From: a virus
DNA: 34,153 nt
Reading direction: 5' to 3' (one strand)
Virus record (IMG/VR): IMGVR_UViG_3300042991_000574
Location: 1-34,153 of that record
A program made the position numbers and the translations under genes. The notes under the pieces are model-generated. The model worked only from the letters and a program-made list of their open reading frames with translations, was not told where the DNA came from and did not search any database. Every line of letters starts with the position of its first letter. The stretch's first letter is position 1. Shown here in pieces: positions 15,215 through 20,840 of the stretch.

Positions 15215-15354
15215 GGCCAAGTTGCCCGTGTCACGATGTAGTGGATATTGCTTTGGCATGTATCAAAGCACAGAGCAAGATCAACTTGAGAAACCCCTTC
15301 GCGATACCATTTGCGAATGAGCTTGACGGTTGCGAGAGTCTGTCTATGATACAT
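15211..15354 (-). CDS. Small helix-turn-helix protein, 47 aa
   Basis: ATG 15354 follows the shared CCCGAAAGGAT ribosome-binding element and gives MYHRQTLATVKLIRKW then REGVSQVDLALCFDTCQSNIHY. This is a compact helix-turn-helix of the homeodomain-like/resolvase type common in phages: V-K-x-I-R-x-x-Y/W-x-x-G-V-S-Q-x-x-L-A. The stop overlaps the GTG start of the next gene. It is a candidate DNA-binding regulator and could recognise one of the palindromes described in this window, though that link is speculative. Confidence 0.75.
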   Translation of the reverse strand: MYHRQTLATVKLIRKWYREGVSQVDLALCFDTCQSNIHYIVTRATWP

Positions 15355-15357
15355 GGC

Positions 15358-15368
15358 ATCCTTTCGGG
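15358..15368 (-). promoter_or_regulatory. Shared CCCGAAAGGAT ribosome-binding element, copy 1
   Basis: On the minus strand the 11 bases CCCGAAAGGAT lie 3 bases before the start of the helix-turn-helix gene. The AAGGA core is the Shine-Dalgarno. TCC and GGA around CGAAA can pair and partly hide it. Identical copies occur at 17140, 17811 and 18099. Confidence 0.65.
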
Positions 15369-15382
15369 AATGCGAGTTGTGG

Positions 15383-15410
15383 ACCGAGCCGTTTTGGATG
15401 GTGGCTCGGT
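15383..15410 (-). repeat. Intergenic hairpin repeat, copy 1
   Basis: ACCGAGCC (15383-15390) and GGCTCGGT (15403-15410) form a perfect 8-bp stem with a 12-nt loop, in the gap between the MazG-like gene and the helix-turn-helix gene. The flanks GGACCGAGCCGTT and GGTGGCTCGGTGGAACC are shared with copies at 16504, 17170 and 23099 (one base differs in the 17170 copy). No T-run follows on the minus strand. Confidence 0.8.
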
Positions 15411-15417
15411 GGAACCA

Positions 15418-15876
15418 TCAGCTGAAGGCTTGGTGCTTGGTCAGTATAGCGGCAATGTTTGCCGGAATAAAGCCTGAACCTTTTCCCTTGTCCCCACTGT
15501 GTGATGCTGCTCGCGATGATTTCGTCATGTTCGATCGGTGGACTTCTTCGAATGCTTCCGTGAATGGAAGATTGAAAGACGTCGCGGTTCCGATAACCAC
15601 ATAAGCAGAATCAACCAAGCCATCGAGAGTCTTCTCTTGATTGTTCTGCGAGATGCCTTCGAGAACTTCTCCGAGCTCTTCAAGCATCAATTCAACACGG
15701 AGAAACGCGTTGTTTTTTGTCTGCTTGAAGAGATTCTTGAAAGCGAAGGAACTCGCTCGCAGTTCTCTGGCTTGCGCCGCGATGAGTTCTGCCTCTCCTT
15801 CCGTGAGACGCGGCCAAGATGGAGCAGGAGCTCCGACATGCCGCTGGAAGGAGAGGACCGCTTCTTCGAGATTCAT
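15418..15876 (-). CDS. MazG-like nucleotide pyrophosphohydrolase
   Basis: ATG 15876, just after the previous stop (AAGGCCTGAGATG), gives 152 residues; the longer frame from 15921 shadows the upstream gene. The all-alpha MazG/dCTPase-type metal motif is visible: ELMLEELGEV (Glu62, Glu66, Glu67, Glu70) followed by DGLVDSAYVVIG (Asp85, Asp89). EVHRSNMTK (110-118) is typical of the phage/PRA-PH-like subgroup. It hydrolyses a (d)NTP to the monophosphate. In a phage that modifies cytosine, removal of dCTP is needed, so a dCTPase role is plausible but not shown. Confidence 0.82.
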   Translation of the reverse strand: MNLEEAVLSFQRHVGAPAPSWPRLTEGEAELIAAQARELRASSFAFKNLFKQTKNNAFLRVELMLEELGEVLEGISQNNQEKTLDGLVDSAYVVIGTATSFNLPFTEAFEEVHRSNMTKSSRAASHSGDKGKGSGFIPANIAAILTKHQAFS

Positions 15877-15877
15877 C

Positions 15878-16468
15878 TCAGGCCTTCTTGAGCCAACCCT
15901 TGCGGAGCAGGTCGAGAACATACCACGAGATGTAGCCGCGGGGATTCTTCTCGAAGGAAGGACTGAGATCGCGCGACTTCTTCCACTCGGCGACGATGGA
16001 GTCGATGACCGAGACGGGAGTGGTCGCTTTCTTGAAGTACTTGAGAATCATCTCGGGCGCGGAACCTTCGCGCGGTTCACCCTTCTTGGTGTCGATCAGC
16101 TTGGCGGCATTGATCGAGCCTTCGCGCGCGGTCGCTTCGCCGGTCTTGACCTTCTTCTCGGCCTTCGCCGGCTTGCTGACCTTCTTCTCGACCTTGACCT
16201 TCTCGGCCTTGGTCTCGATCTTCTTGGACTTCTTCTCGGTCTTGGCTTCCTTCACGGGTTCCTCCTTGCTGCCTTTGGCAGACGTGGTGATTGGGTATTT
16301 CTGGCCGCAACCGCAGACGAGATCCGTCCCGCGGATGCAACCAGCTTCTTCGAGATCATTGCCGCATTCGCTGCACTTCTCGGAGATATCAGCGAACTGC
16401 ACCTTGTTGGAAGCGAGCGCTTTGTCGCTCAACTTGATGCTGTCGCCGTTGATGGTGATCGTGGCCAT
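15878..16468 (-). CDS. Zinc-ribbon, Lys/Glu-rich protein with C-terminal winged-helix-like region
   Basis: ATG 16468 has a near-perfect AAGGAGG upstream and gives 196 residues. The N-terminal region (about 32-55) holds C-x2-C, a single Cys, then C-x-C (CSECG..GCIR..CGCG), consistent with a zinc ribbon. A long Lys/Glu/Ala-rich segment (about 65-130, KAEKKVKTG-like repeats) is a flexible charged linker. The C-terminus (SAPEMILKYFKKATTPVSVIDSIVAEW..PRGYISWYVLDLLRKGWL) resembles a small helical or winged-helix domain. A role in DNA binding or transcription is suggested by these features only. Its long antisense open frame is an effect of base composition. Confidence 0.85.
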   Translation of the reverse strand: MATITINGDSIKLSDKALASNKVQFADISEKCSECGNDLEEAGCIRGTDLVCGCGQKYPITTSAKGSKEEPVKEAKTEKKSKKIETKAEKVKVEKKVSKPAKAEKKVKTGEATAREGSINAAKLIDTKKGEPREGSAPEMILKYFKKATTPVSVIDSIVAEWKKSRDLSPSFEKNPRGYISWYVLDLLRKGWLKKA

Positions 16469-16503
16469 GTGATGTCCTCCTTGGGACGGGTTGGGGATTT
16501 TGG

Positions 16504-16527
16504 ACCGAGCCGTTGAGGTGGCTCGGT
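16504..16527 (-). repeat. Intergenic hairpin repeat, copy 2
   Basis: ACCGAGCC (16504-16511) and GGCTCGGT (16520-16527) pair perfectly around an 8-nt loop. The element sits between the stop of the 198-residue gene and the Shine-Dalgarno of the zinc-ribbon gene. On the minus strand the stem is followed by a short A-run, not a T-run, so it does not resemble an intrinsic terminator. Confidence 0.8.
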
Positions 16528-16536
16528 GGAACCTTC

Positions 16537-17133
16537 TTACTTGAAGCTGTGGAGATCGATGAAGTCGACCTTCTCGCTCTTGATGACCTGAACCTTGCAT
16601 CCGCCCTTGAGCCAAGCAGTGATGCTCGTGGCCAGCTCGTCGTTCTCAGCCGCAGCATTGATGAATCGCAGCTTCATCTTGCTCGCCGCTTCCTTGTCGG
16701 TCTCGGCTTCGACGACGACATCCGCATGGACGAGAGGCTTGCCGCCGATCAGCGGACGATAGCCGTGGACTTCCTTGCCATCTTCATCCTTGCCCTTGAG
16801 TCGCGAGATGGAAGTGATCTTGCCATTGTGCTCGACGACTTGCCGACCGTGACGCTCCTCGATGACCTTGGCGAACAGAGCGGGAGTGAACTCACCCTTG
16901 AGAACATCGGTCTCCATAAGGGTGGCGATGTTGCTCGTGATGGCGCCGACATCTGAGAGAACACGAGGATTCATCGAGGAGGCGAAGTCTTCGATGAGGA
17001 TTCCCTGGAACTTGTACGACGTGCCATTCTTGATGAAGATGGCGGAGACGGGAAATCCAATGGGATCAGGCAAAGCGGCGAGTCGGCACGCGAGCTTGTC
17101 GTTGATGATCTTGGAGTTGATGGCGAGACGCAT
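16537..17133 (-). CDS. Hypothetical protein, 198 aa
   Basis: Not recognised. ATG 17133 lies 6 bases after the shared CCCGAAAGGAT element; the longer frame to 17220 crosses the hairpin repeat and is not expected to be translated. The protein is a mixed alpha/beta globular domain: MRLAINSKIINDKLACRL, a central FTPALFAKVIEERHGRQVVE, then HADVVVEAETDKEAASKMKLRFINAA. A cluster of Lys/Asp residues occurs in SRLKGKDEDGKEVHGY. No signal or membrane segment is seen. The careful codon choice and leader suggest good expression. Confidence 0.85.
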   Translation of the reverse strand: MRLAINSKIINDKLACRLAALPDPIGFPVSAIFIKNGTSYKFQGILIEDFASSMNPRVLSDVGAITSNIATLMETDVLKGEFTPALFAKVIEERHGRQVVEHNGKITSISRLKGKDEDGKEVHGYRPLIGGKPLVHADVVVEAETDKEAASKMKLRFINAAAENDELATSITAWLKGGCKVQVIKSEKVDFIDLHSFK

Positions 17134-17139
17134 GGGATG

Positions 17140-17150
17140 ATCCTTTCGGG
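17140..17150 (-). promoter_or_regulatory. Shared CCCGAAAGGAT ribosome-binding element, copy 2
   Basis: The same 11-base element precedes the 198-residue gene. Here GATCC and GGATC can form a 5-bp stem around CCGAAA, so the AAGGA Shine-Dalgarno core is inside the hairpin. Confidence 0.65.
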
Positions 17151-17169
17151 GATCGGGTTGGGGAATGGT

Positions 17170-17191
17170 CCGAGCCGTTGAGGTGGCTCGG
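17170..17191 (-). repeat. Intergenic hairpin repeat, copy 3
   Basis: CCGAGCC (17170-17176) and GGCTCGG (17185-17191) form a 7-bp stem with an 8-nt loop identical to that of copy 2. It lies between the 35-residue membrane protein gene and the 198-residue gene. One base differs from the consensus next to the stem. Confidence 0.78.
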
Positions 17192-17198
17192 TGGAACC

Positions 17199-17306
17199 TT
17201 AGATTGGAAATCCGAACCAATGTCCAGTGATCGTCTTGAGGAGGATTGCCGTGAGTGTCATTCCGAAGATGATTCCCGGCAGCATGATTCTGAAGGCAGC
17301 AAGCAT
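17199..17306 (-). CDS. Small membrane protein, 35 aa
   Basis: ATG 17306 is preceded by AAGGA 7 bases away. The peptide (MLAAFRIMLPGIIFGMTLTAILL, then a short polar tail GHWFGFPI) is almost entirely one hydrophobic helix. It ends just before hairpin copy 3. Tiny membrane proteins in early phage operons often act on host membrane enzymes, but nothing here identifies a target. The ribosome-binding site overlaps a possible -10 box. Confidence 0.6.
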   Translation of the reverse strand: MLAAFRIMLPGIIFGMTLTAILLKTITGHWFGFPI

Positions 17307-17314
17307 GGATATTC

Positions 17315-17342
17315 CTTATATGCTAGAGGTTTGAGTTGTAAA
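17315..17342 (-). promoter_or_regulatory. Promoter candidate TTTACA-16-TATAAG
   Basis: On the minus strand TTTACA (17342-17337) and TATAAG (17320-17315) are separated by 16 bases, the same spacing as at 18263. The -35 region lies in a 19-base sequence (17336-17354) repeated exactly at 18153-18171. The -10 is only 8 bases from the ATG at 17306, so a transcript starting here would be almost leaderless for that gene. Confidence 0.45.
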
Positions 17343-17351
17343 CAAGAAAAC

Positions 17352-17555
17352 CTATTCTTGAATCCATCCGCGCTTCTCAAGCTCCATGACTTCAGCAACC
17401 TTGGCTTGCATCGTCACTCGCTTGGATCCGACTCCCGTCCACTCATCTCGACGGAGATCATCTCTCTCCAAGCGTCGACGGTAGACTTTGCCCGGATAGA
17501 AAGCGAATTGGATTGCGTTGTATCCTTCAGGCGAGATGAAGCGGATGGAAGCCAC
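17352..17555 (-). CDS. Small hypothetical protein, 67 aa
   Basis: GTG 17555 follows the upstream stop by one base, with AAGGGA about 9 bases before it; the longer frame to 17606 shadows the preceding gene. The product (VASIRFISPEGYNAIQFAFYPGKVYRRRLERDD..) has a beta-hairpin-like start and a basic patch, then a helix (TMQAKVAEVMELEKRGWIQE). No family is recognised. It ends just before the 19-base repeat that contains a promoter-like -35. Confidence 0.65.
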   Translation of the reverse strand: MASIRFISPEGYNAIQFAFYPGKVYRRRLERDDLRRDEWTGVGSKRVTMQAKVAEVMELEKRGWIQE

Positions 17556-17556
17556 C

Positions 17557-17805
17557 TTAGTTTCCCTTGAAGCTGCAAGCGATGAAGGCGAGCGGACGCG
17601 TGCCATCGGGAATGTTCTTCGGATAGATCGAGATCAAGAAATCTCCATCTTCATCGACTTCTCCGACGTGAGCTCGGAGATCTTCGCCTTCATAGTAAGG
17701 CGATTCGTTGGCATCAAAGTCTTCCTTGCCGATCGTCTGCTCGTTGATCTTCTCGGCGAGTCGATCGCAGTTTTCGATATCGAAGATTTCGGAGAGGAGT
17801 TTCAT
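17557..17805 (-). CDS. Acidic hypothetical protein, 82 aa
   Basis: ATG 17805 follows the shared CCCGAAAGGAT element by 5 bases. The protein is acidic (many D and E, for instance EGEDLRAHVGEVDEDGDF) and looks like a small soluble alpha/beta protein ending in LAFIACSFKGN. No family is recognised. Acidic small early proteins of phages can be DNA mimics or inhibitors, but there is no specific evidence for that here. Confidence 0.72.
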   Translation of the reverse strand: MKLLSEIFDIENCDRLAEKINEQTIGKEDFDANESPYYEGEDLRAHVGEVDEDGDFLISIYPKNIPDGTRPLAFIACSFKGN

Positions 17806-17810
17806 GGTGG

Positions 17811-17821
17811 ATCCTTTCGGG
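17811..17821 (-). promoter_or_regulatory. Shared CCCGAAAGGAT ribosome-binding element, copy 3
   Basis: Identical 11-base element before the 82-residue gene. ATCC and GGAT around CGAAA can pair and hide the Shine-Dalgarno. Hairpin copy 5 lies directly upstream, so the composite leader (GC hairpin, then element) recurs as at 15358 and 17140. Confidence 0.65.
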
Positions 17822-17829
17822 ATGTTTGG

Positions 17830-17852
17830 GCCGAGAGCTTTCCCTTCTCGGC
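17830..17852 (-). repeat. Intergenic hairpin repeat, variant copy 5
   Basis: GCCGAGA (17830-17836) and TCTCGGC (17846-17852) form a 7-bp stem with a 9-nt loop, in the gap between the 75- and 82-residue genes. The stem sequence differs from the main group (CCGAGA in place of CCGAGCC) but keeps pairing, like the copy at 25503. Confidence 0.68.
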
Positions 17853-17865
17853 GGCGGGATGAGAT

Positions 17866-18093
17866 TCAGAACTTTTTTATCTTCTCCATCACCTTGTCGA
17901 ACATCTTATTCACTTCATCATTCAGCGCATCGCACTTGGTCTCGTCATAGCAAAGCTTGTTGTCGATTCCATCAAGAGACTCGAAAGCATAGTCATGAGT
18001 GTGCTGATCGTTCTCGAGGATGTGAAGGACGGAAGCGATGACTGCATCCTTGGCCTTCTTCTTTTCCGCGGCGGTGAGCTTCTTGGATTTCAT
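17866..18093 (-). CDS. Lys-rich hypothetical protein, 75 aa
   Basis: ATG 18093 is placed 5 bases after the shared CCCGAAAGGAT element; an upstream ATG at 18114 lies before the element and is unlikely. The protein begins with a basic segment (MKSKKLTAAEKKKAKDAVIASVLHILE) and continues as an acidic helical protein (HDYAFESLDGIDNKLCYDETKCDALNDEVNKMFDKVMEKIKKF). No family is recognised. Confidence 0.72.
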   Translation of the reverse strand: MKSKKLTAAEKKKAKDAVIASVLHILENDQHTHDYAFESLDGIDNKLCYDETKCDALNDEVNKMFDKVMEKIKKF

Positions 18094-18098
18094 GAGGT

Positions 18099-18109
18099 AT
18101 CCTTTCGGG
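18099..18109 (-). promoter_or_regulatory. Shared CCCGAAAGGAT ribosome-binding element, copy 4
   Basis: Identical 11-base element before the 75-residue gene, with ATCC/GGAT able to pair around CGAAA. No GC hairpin lies upstream here; a weak promoter-like TTTACA (18159-18154) lies about 50 bases before it instead. Confidence 0.62.
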
Positions 18110-18168
18110 ATCATCCTTGGTTGATGGGTTTATCTTGTCGAGCAGTCTTGGATTGTAAACAAGAAAAC

Positions 18169-18237
18169 CTAGGAGACGTGTCCGGCTTTCTTGGCGGCCT
18201 TGATGATGCGGTAAGCGTTCTGAAAGTGGAGGGGCAT
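18169..18237 (-). CDS. Possible 22-aa peptide
   Basis: ATG 18237 gives MPLHFQNAYRIIKAAKKAGHVS, a short basic amphipathic peptide. It is the first frame downstream of the promoter at 18263-18290, about 26 bases past the -10. Only a weak GGGA precedes the start. Its stop overlaps the 19-base repeat at 18153. Coding is suggested by position and typical codons (ATC, AAG, GCC), but the frame is so short that it could be chance. Confidence 0.35.
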   Translation of the reverse strand: MPLHFQNAYRIIKAAKKAGHVS

Positions 18238-18262
18238 GGGATGTTCCCAGGGTGATGGGTCT

Positions 18263-18290
18263 AGTATACCAAGACTTGAGAAGATGTAAA
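18263..18290 (-). promoter_or_regulatory. Promoter TTTACA-16-TATACT with palindrome in the spacer
   Basis: On the minus strand TTTACA (18290-18285) and TATACT (18268-18263) are separated by 16 bases. The spacer holds the 9-base palindrome CAAGTCTTG (18270-18278) next to the -10, a good place for a repressor to act. It would drive the small genes and nucleotide cassette leftward from the end of the helicase gene. Confidence 0.65.
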
Positions 18291-18500
18291 TAGGTGTCTT
18301 TCTGGGCCCAGATTCTTGAGAAAGCCCTATTTTTGGCCTTTCCACAAGTGCTTTGTTTTCAAGAGTTTACAAACAGGCTCAAATCTACAAGGCAAACGGC
18401 TTGGGTCACTTCAAGGATTCAGTATTTTCCCACGAGTAGTCCAGATGGAAGTACACAAGAAAGTTCTCAAGGATATTGGTTTACTTTTCAAGGAAGCTTG
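18291..18500. other. Non-coding gap with repeated CTTGA/TCAAG motifs
   Basis: This 210-base stretch between the helicase stop and the promoter holds no convincing gene. It is A/T-rich relative to its surroundings and has TCAAG or CTTGA cores at about 18314, 18359, 18413, 18470 and 18491, often in the context TTCTCAAG or TTTTCAAG. It may hold operator sites or a small RNA. I see no strong terminator hairpin with a T-run in it. Confidence 0.5.
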
Positions 18501-19895
18501 CTAGGAGCTGAAGACCGATTTCCTGCTTCGATCAGCGAGAGCCTTGAGAAGAGAGGCTTGAGTGAAGTCTTTTCCCTTGAGAGCCTTCGCCACCGACTCG
18601 TCGACAGAATCCTGGACGATCAACCGATGGACGACGACGGGTTTGGTCTGTCCGATTCTCTGAAGTCTGTGGATCGTCTGATGGTAGGCTTCTCCGCTCC
18701 AAGGGAGAACGGTGAAGATGAGATTGTTCCCGCCGTGTTGAAGGTTGATCCCGTGACCGACCGAGAGCGGATGCATGAAGAGGACATCCGTCTTGCGGGT
18801 GTTCCACTTCTCCACGATCGCTCTCGCATCTTTGTCCTTGACTCCGCTTCCAAGGATCGGAGCTTTCGGCCAACGCTTTCGGATTTCCTTCATCTCCCAT
18901 TGATACCAGAACGAGATCAGCAATGGCTCTTCTGCTTCGTCGATTATTTCCTGGAGCATATCCATCTTCGCCGAGTGAATGTGCTTGACTTCTCTCTTCT
19001 CATCTTCGCCAAGATACAATGCTCCACTTGCAGCTTGCCGGCACTTCTCTCCGACGATGGCCGCATTTCCAGCGATCACTTCCTGGTTGTCAATCTTCGT
19101 GATCATCTCATGCTCGAGCTCTGAATAAATCTTCCGAGCAGAAGCAGGAAGCTCGATCGGTATATCATTCACGACCACCTTCGGAAGACTCAACCAGTCC
19201 TCTCCGCGAAGGGCAAGCGTGATGTCTGCGATCTTCTCTTCGATTTCTTTCGGCGCTCCCTTTCGCATGGTACGTTGGAATCTGTTGTATGGATTCTCAA
19301 CCATCCAACGCGAGCGGAAGTGGGAGATGAATCCCATCAAGCGCTGACCTTTGTCAAGCAGATAATACTGCGACCAAAGGTTCTCATACTTCTCTGGCAT
19401 CGGAGTGCCAGTCATCTCTATGACGCGCTTGAAGAGAGAAGAGGTGGCAACAACTTTGAATTGCTTGAACCTCTTGCTTGCCGACGATTTCAGTTTGGTG
19501 GATTCATCGAGGACCAATGTATCGAACGGCAAATCGTCACGGCAAGCAATGATCCATTCGCACATCCATTGCATGATGTCATAGTTGACAATGTAGATTT
19601 CATGGTGCTCTGACAACAGTCTGAGTCTGTCTTGTATCGTTCCACGGATCACAACATAGTCTAAACCCTGGAGATGATCCCATTTGTTCACTTCATCCGG
19701 CCAGGTGAGAGTCGCGACTTTGAGAGGAGCAAAGACGAGAACTCCACGACAAGCAAAGTTGTCAAGGAGTTTCTTCAACGCCGAGAGGACTGCCGCAGTC
19801 TTTCCGAGACCCATACCAATATGCAGAGCACACCGCTTGTTGTCGATGACAAAGCGGAAAGCTGTTCTCTGATAATTGTATGGGTTATATTTCAC
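18501..19895 (-). CDS. SNF2-like DEAD/DEAH-box helicase
   Basis: This 464-residue protein starts at a GTG in a GTGA overlap with the 56-residue gene. Superfamily 2 motifs are in order: Q-like MKYNPYNYQ, Walker A GMGLGKT (27-33), LVFAPLKV (motif Ia), DEST (130-133, motif II), MTGTP (161-165, motif III), then a second RecA domain with HGINLQHGGNNLIF and HRLQRIGQTKPV (motifs V and VI). Phage helicases of this length occur next to VRR-NUC and DNA polymerase genes and probably help replication or recombination. The C-terminus is short and basic. It lacks extra SNF2 domains seen in chromatin remodellers. Confidence 0.95.
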   Translation of the reverse strand: MKYNPYNYQRTAFRFVIDNKRCALHIGMGLGKTAAVLSALKKLLDNFACRGVLVFAPLKVATLTWPDEVNKWDHLQGLDYVVIRGTIQDRLRLLSEHHEIYIVNYDIMQWMCEWIIACRDDLPFDTLVLDESTKLKSSASKRFKQFKVVATSSLFKRVIEMTGTPMPEKYENLWSQYYLLDKGQRLMGFISHFRSRWMVENPYNRFQRTMRKGAPKEIEEKIADITLALRGEDWLSLPKVVVNDIPIELPASARKIYSELEHEMITKIDNQEVIAGNAAIVGEKCRQAASGALYLGEDEKREVKHIHSAKMDMLQEIIDEAEEPLLISFWYQWEMKEIRKRWPKAPILGSGVKDKDARAIVEKWNTRKTDVLFMHPLSVGHGINLQHGGNNLIFTVLPWSGEAYHQTIHRLQRIGQTKPVVVHRLIVQDSVDESVAKALKGKDFTQASLLKALADRSRKSVFSS

Positions 19896-20062
19896 TTCTC
19901 AAGCTCTCGACGGATCGCGTGACATTCTTCTTTGGTGCCTTCGTAAATGATCACCCATTTGTAAAGACCATTTATCAAACAACGGCAGAGCAACTTGCGA
20001 TCTTTGTTATTCGACTTCAGACACTTCAGACTTAGAACTGGCATGCAATAGCGATAATTCAC
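19892..20062 (-). CDS. Small Cys/Lys-rich protein, 56 aa
   Basis: GTG 20062 overlaps the VRR-NUC stop, and the TGA at 19892-19894 overlaps the helicase start, so it is coupled on both sides by GTGA junctions. The product (VNYRYCMPVLSLKCLKSNNKDRKLLCRCLINGLYKW..YEGTKEECHAIRRELEK) has five cysteines and ends in a charged helix. No zinc motif can be defined with certainty. The exact fit between neighbours is the main evidence that it is real. Confidence 0.72.
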   Translation of the reverse strand: MNYRYCMPVLSLKCLKSNNKDRKLLCRCLINGLYKWVIIYEGTKEECHAIRRELEK

Positions 20063-20328
20063 GGAACAACCTCGTCTATCTGTTTGATGGATCGGATCAC
20101 GTATACTTCTGCGCCGGCTTCTCTCATCTTCCTGATCATGGCCTTCTGAAGCTTGCGCACTTTTCCTGTTGGTCTCTTGAGCTCGACGAAGAATGTATCA
20201 CCGCCGAGAATCACAACACGGTCAGGAACTCCTGAGACCGCTGAAGTGAACTTGAAGACAAGTCCACCTCTCTGCTTTACTCTTTTGCAGAAGGCCTTCT
20301 CGACATCACGCTCGAGGAGATTGCGCAT
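20059..20328 (-). CDS. VRR-NUC domain nuclease
   Basis: ATG 20328 with AGGA 8 bases upstream gives 89 residues, the standard length for a stand-alone phage VRR-NUC; a longer frame from 20409 shadows the upstream gene. The motif order is right: an N-terminal helix with Glu (MRNLLERDVEKAFCKRVK), GGLVFKFTSAVSGVPDRVVIL (metal-binding Asp in GxPDR), then FFVELKRP (Glu and Lys) and a final helix with Gln. VRR-NUC enzymes are PD-(D/E)XK nucleases that cut branched DNA. It lies next to the helicase and polymerase genes, fitting a role in recombination-linked replication. Confidence 0.94.
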   Translation of the reverse strand: MRNLLERDVEKAFCKRVKQRGGLVFKFTSAVSGVPDRVVILGGDTFFVELKRPTGKVRKLQKAMIRKMREAGAEVYVIRSIKQIDEVVP

Positions 20329-20533
20329 CGCGACGATCCTGGTAGTAGTTCTGAAGGGAGATGGCTCTTTGCTGCAGCTTCTCGATGGCTTCAAGAAGCT
20401 GACGCTCACGGCGCCCGATCCTTCCGAACTTCCTCACATCATGGAGCAGATCATTCGCGCCGACGATTGCTTCGTCGAGCGAGGTCGCAATGTCTGCGGT
20501 GGTCTGTTCCCAAGCATCGAAGTCATCAGGCAC
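20306..20533 (-). CDS. Hypothetical helical protein, 75 aa
   Basis: GTG 20533 has a strong AAGGAGG about 6 bases upstream, so the longer frame to 20593 is rejected. The protein is mostly helix with a probable coiled coil (ATSLDEAIVGANDLLHDVRKFGRIGRRERQLLEAIEKLQQRAISLQNYY). It overlaps the upstream gene by 8 bases and the VRR-NUC gene by 23. No family is recognised. Confidence 0.78.
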   Translation of the reverse strand: MPDDFDAWEQTTADIATSLDEAIVGANDLLHDVRKFGRIGRRERQLLEAIEKLQQRAISLQNYYQDRRDAQSPRA

Positions 20534-20840
20534 GGACCACCTCCTTGTTGCGAACGCGATAACCACAACCAGGTGCGAGTCCCTGAAGCTCATGCCACAG
20601 ATTCTCGCGGTTCATCCTGACCGCGCGTGCGAATGGACGCGCGATGAACTCGGGTCGAGGTTTATCTCGTTCAGTGAGCTCCTTGATCATGATATAGATA
20701 CACTCATCGCGGTTGAGTTTGCCGACATGAGGTGCAAAGGTCATCCAGCTCGAGCACATCTCGTCAAGCTGCTTGATCCGCTTCTCACTGATCTTCTTCG
20801 AGATCTTCATCCATGTCGGAAGTTTGTCCTTCGTGATCAT
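20526..20840 (-). CDS. Hypothetical protein, 104 aa
   Basis: ATG 20840 has AAGGA about 9 bases upstream and overlaps the polymerase 3' end by 56 bases. The next in-frame ATG (20810) would shorten it to 94 residues. The protein is basic and helical (WMKISKKISEKRIKQLDEM, ECIYIMIKELTERDKPRPEFIARPFARAVR), ending in GLAPGCGYRVRNKEVVRA. No family is recognised. Position between polymerase and nuclease genes suggests a replication accessory role only by association. Confidence 0.72.
   Translation of the reverse strand: MITKDKLPTWMKISKKISEKRIKQLDEMCSSWMTFAPHVGKLNRDECIYIMIKELTERDKPRPEFIARPFARAVRMNRENLWHELQGLAPGCGYRVRNKEVVRA

Noticed and set aside
14294-15259. Uninterrupted 321-codon frame joining the glycosylase-like part to dCMP deaminase
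   Set aside because: Codon choice worsens between about 14905 and 14767 in this frame while another frame looks coding and ends in a normal ATGA overlap with the deaminase ATG. A fusion is kept only as an alternative.
15641-16516. 291-codon plus-strand frame, Leu-rich
   Set aside because: Antisense of the MazG-like and Lys/Glu-rich genes. The Leu/Gly repeats are the complement of Lys/Glu codons.
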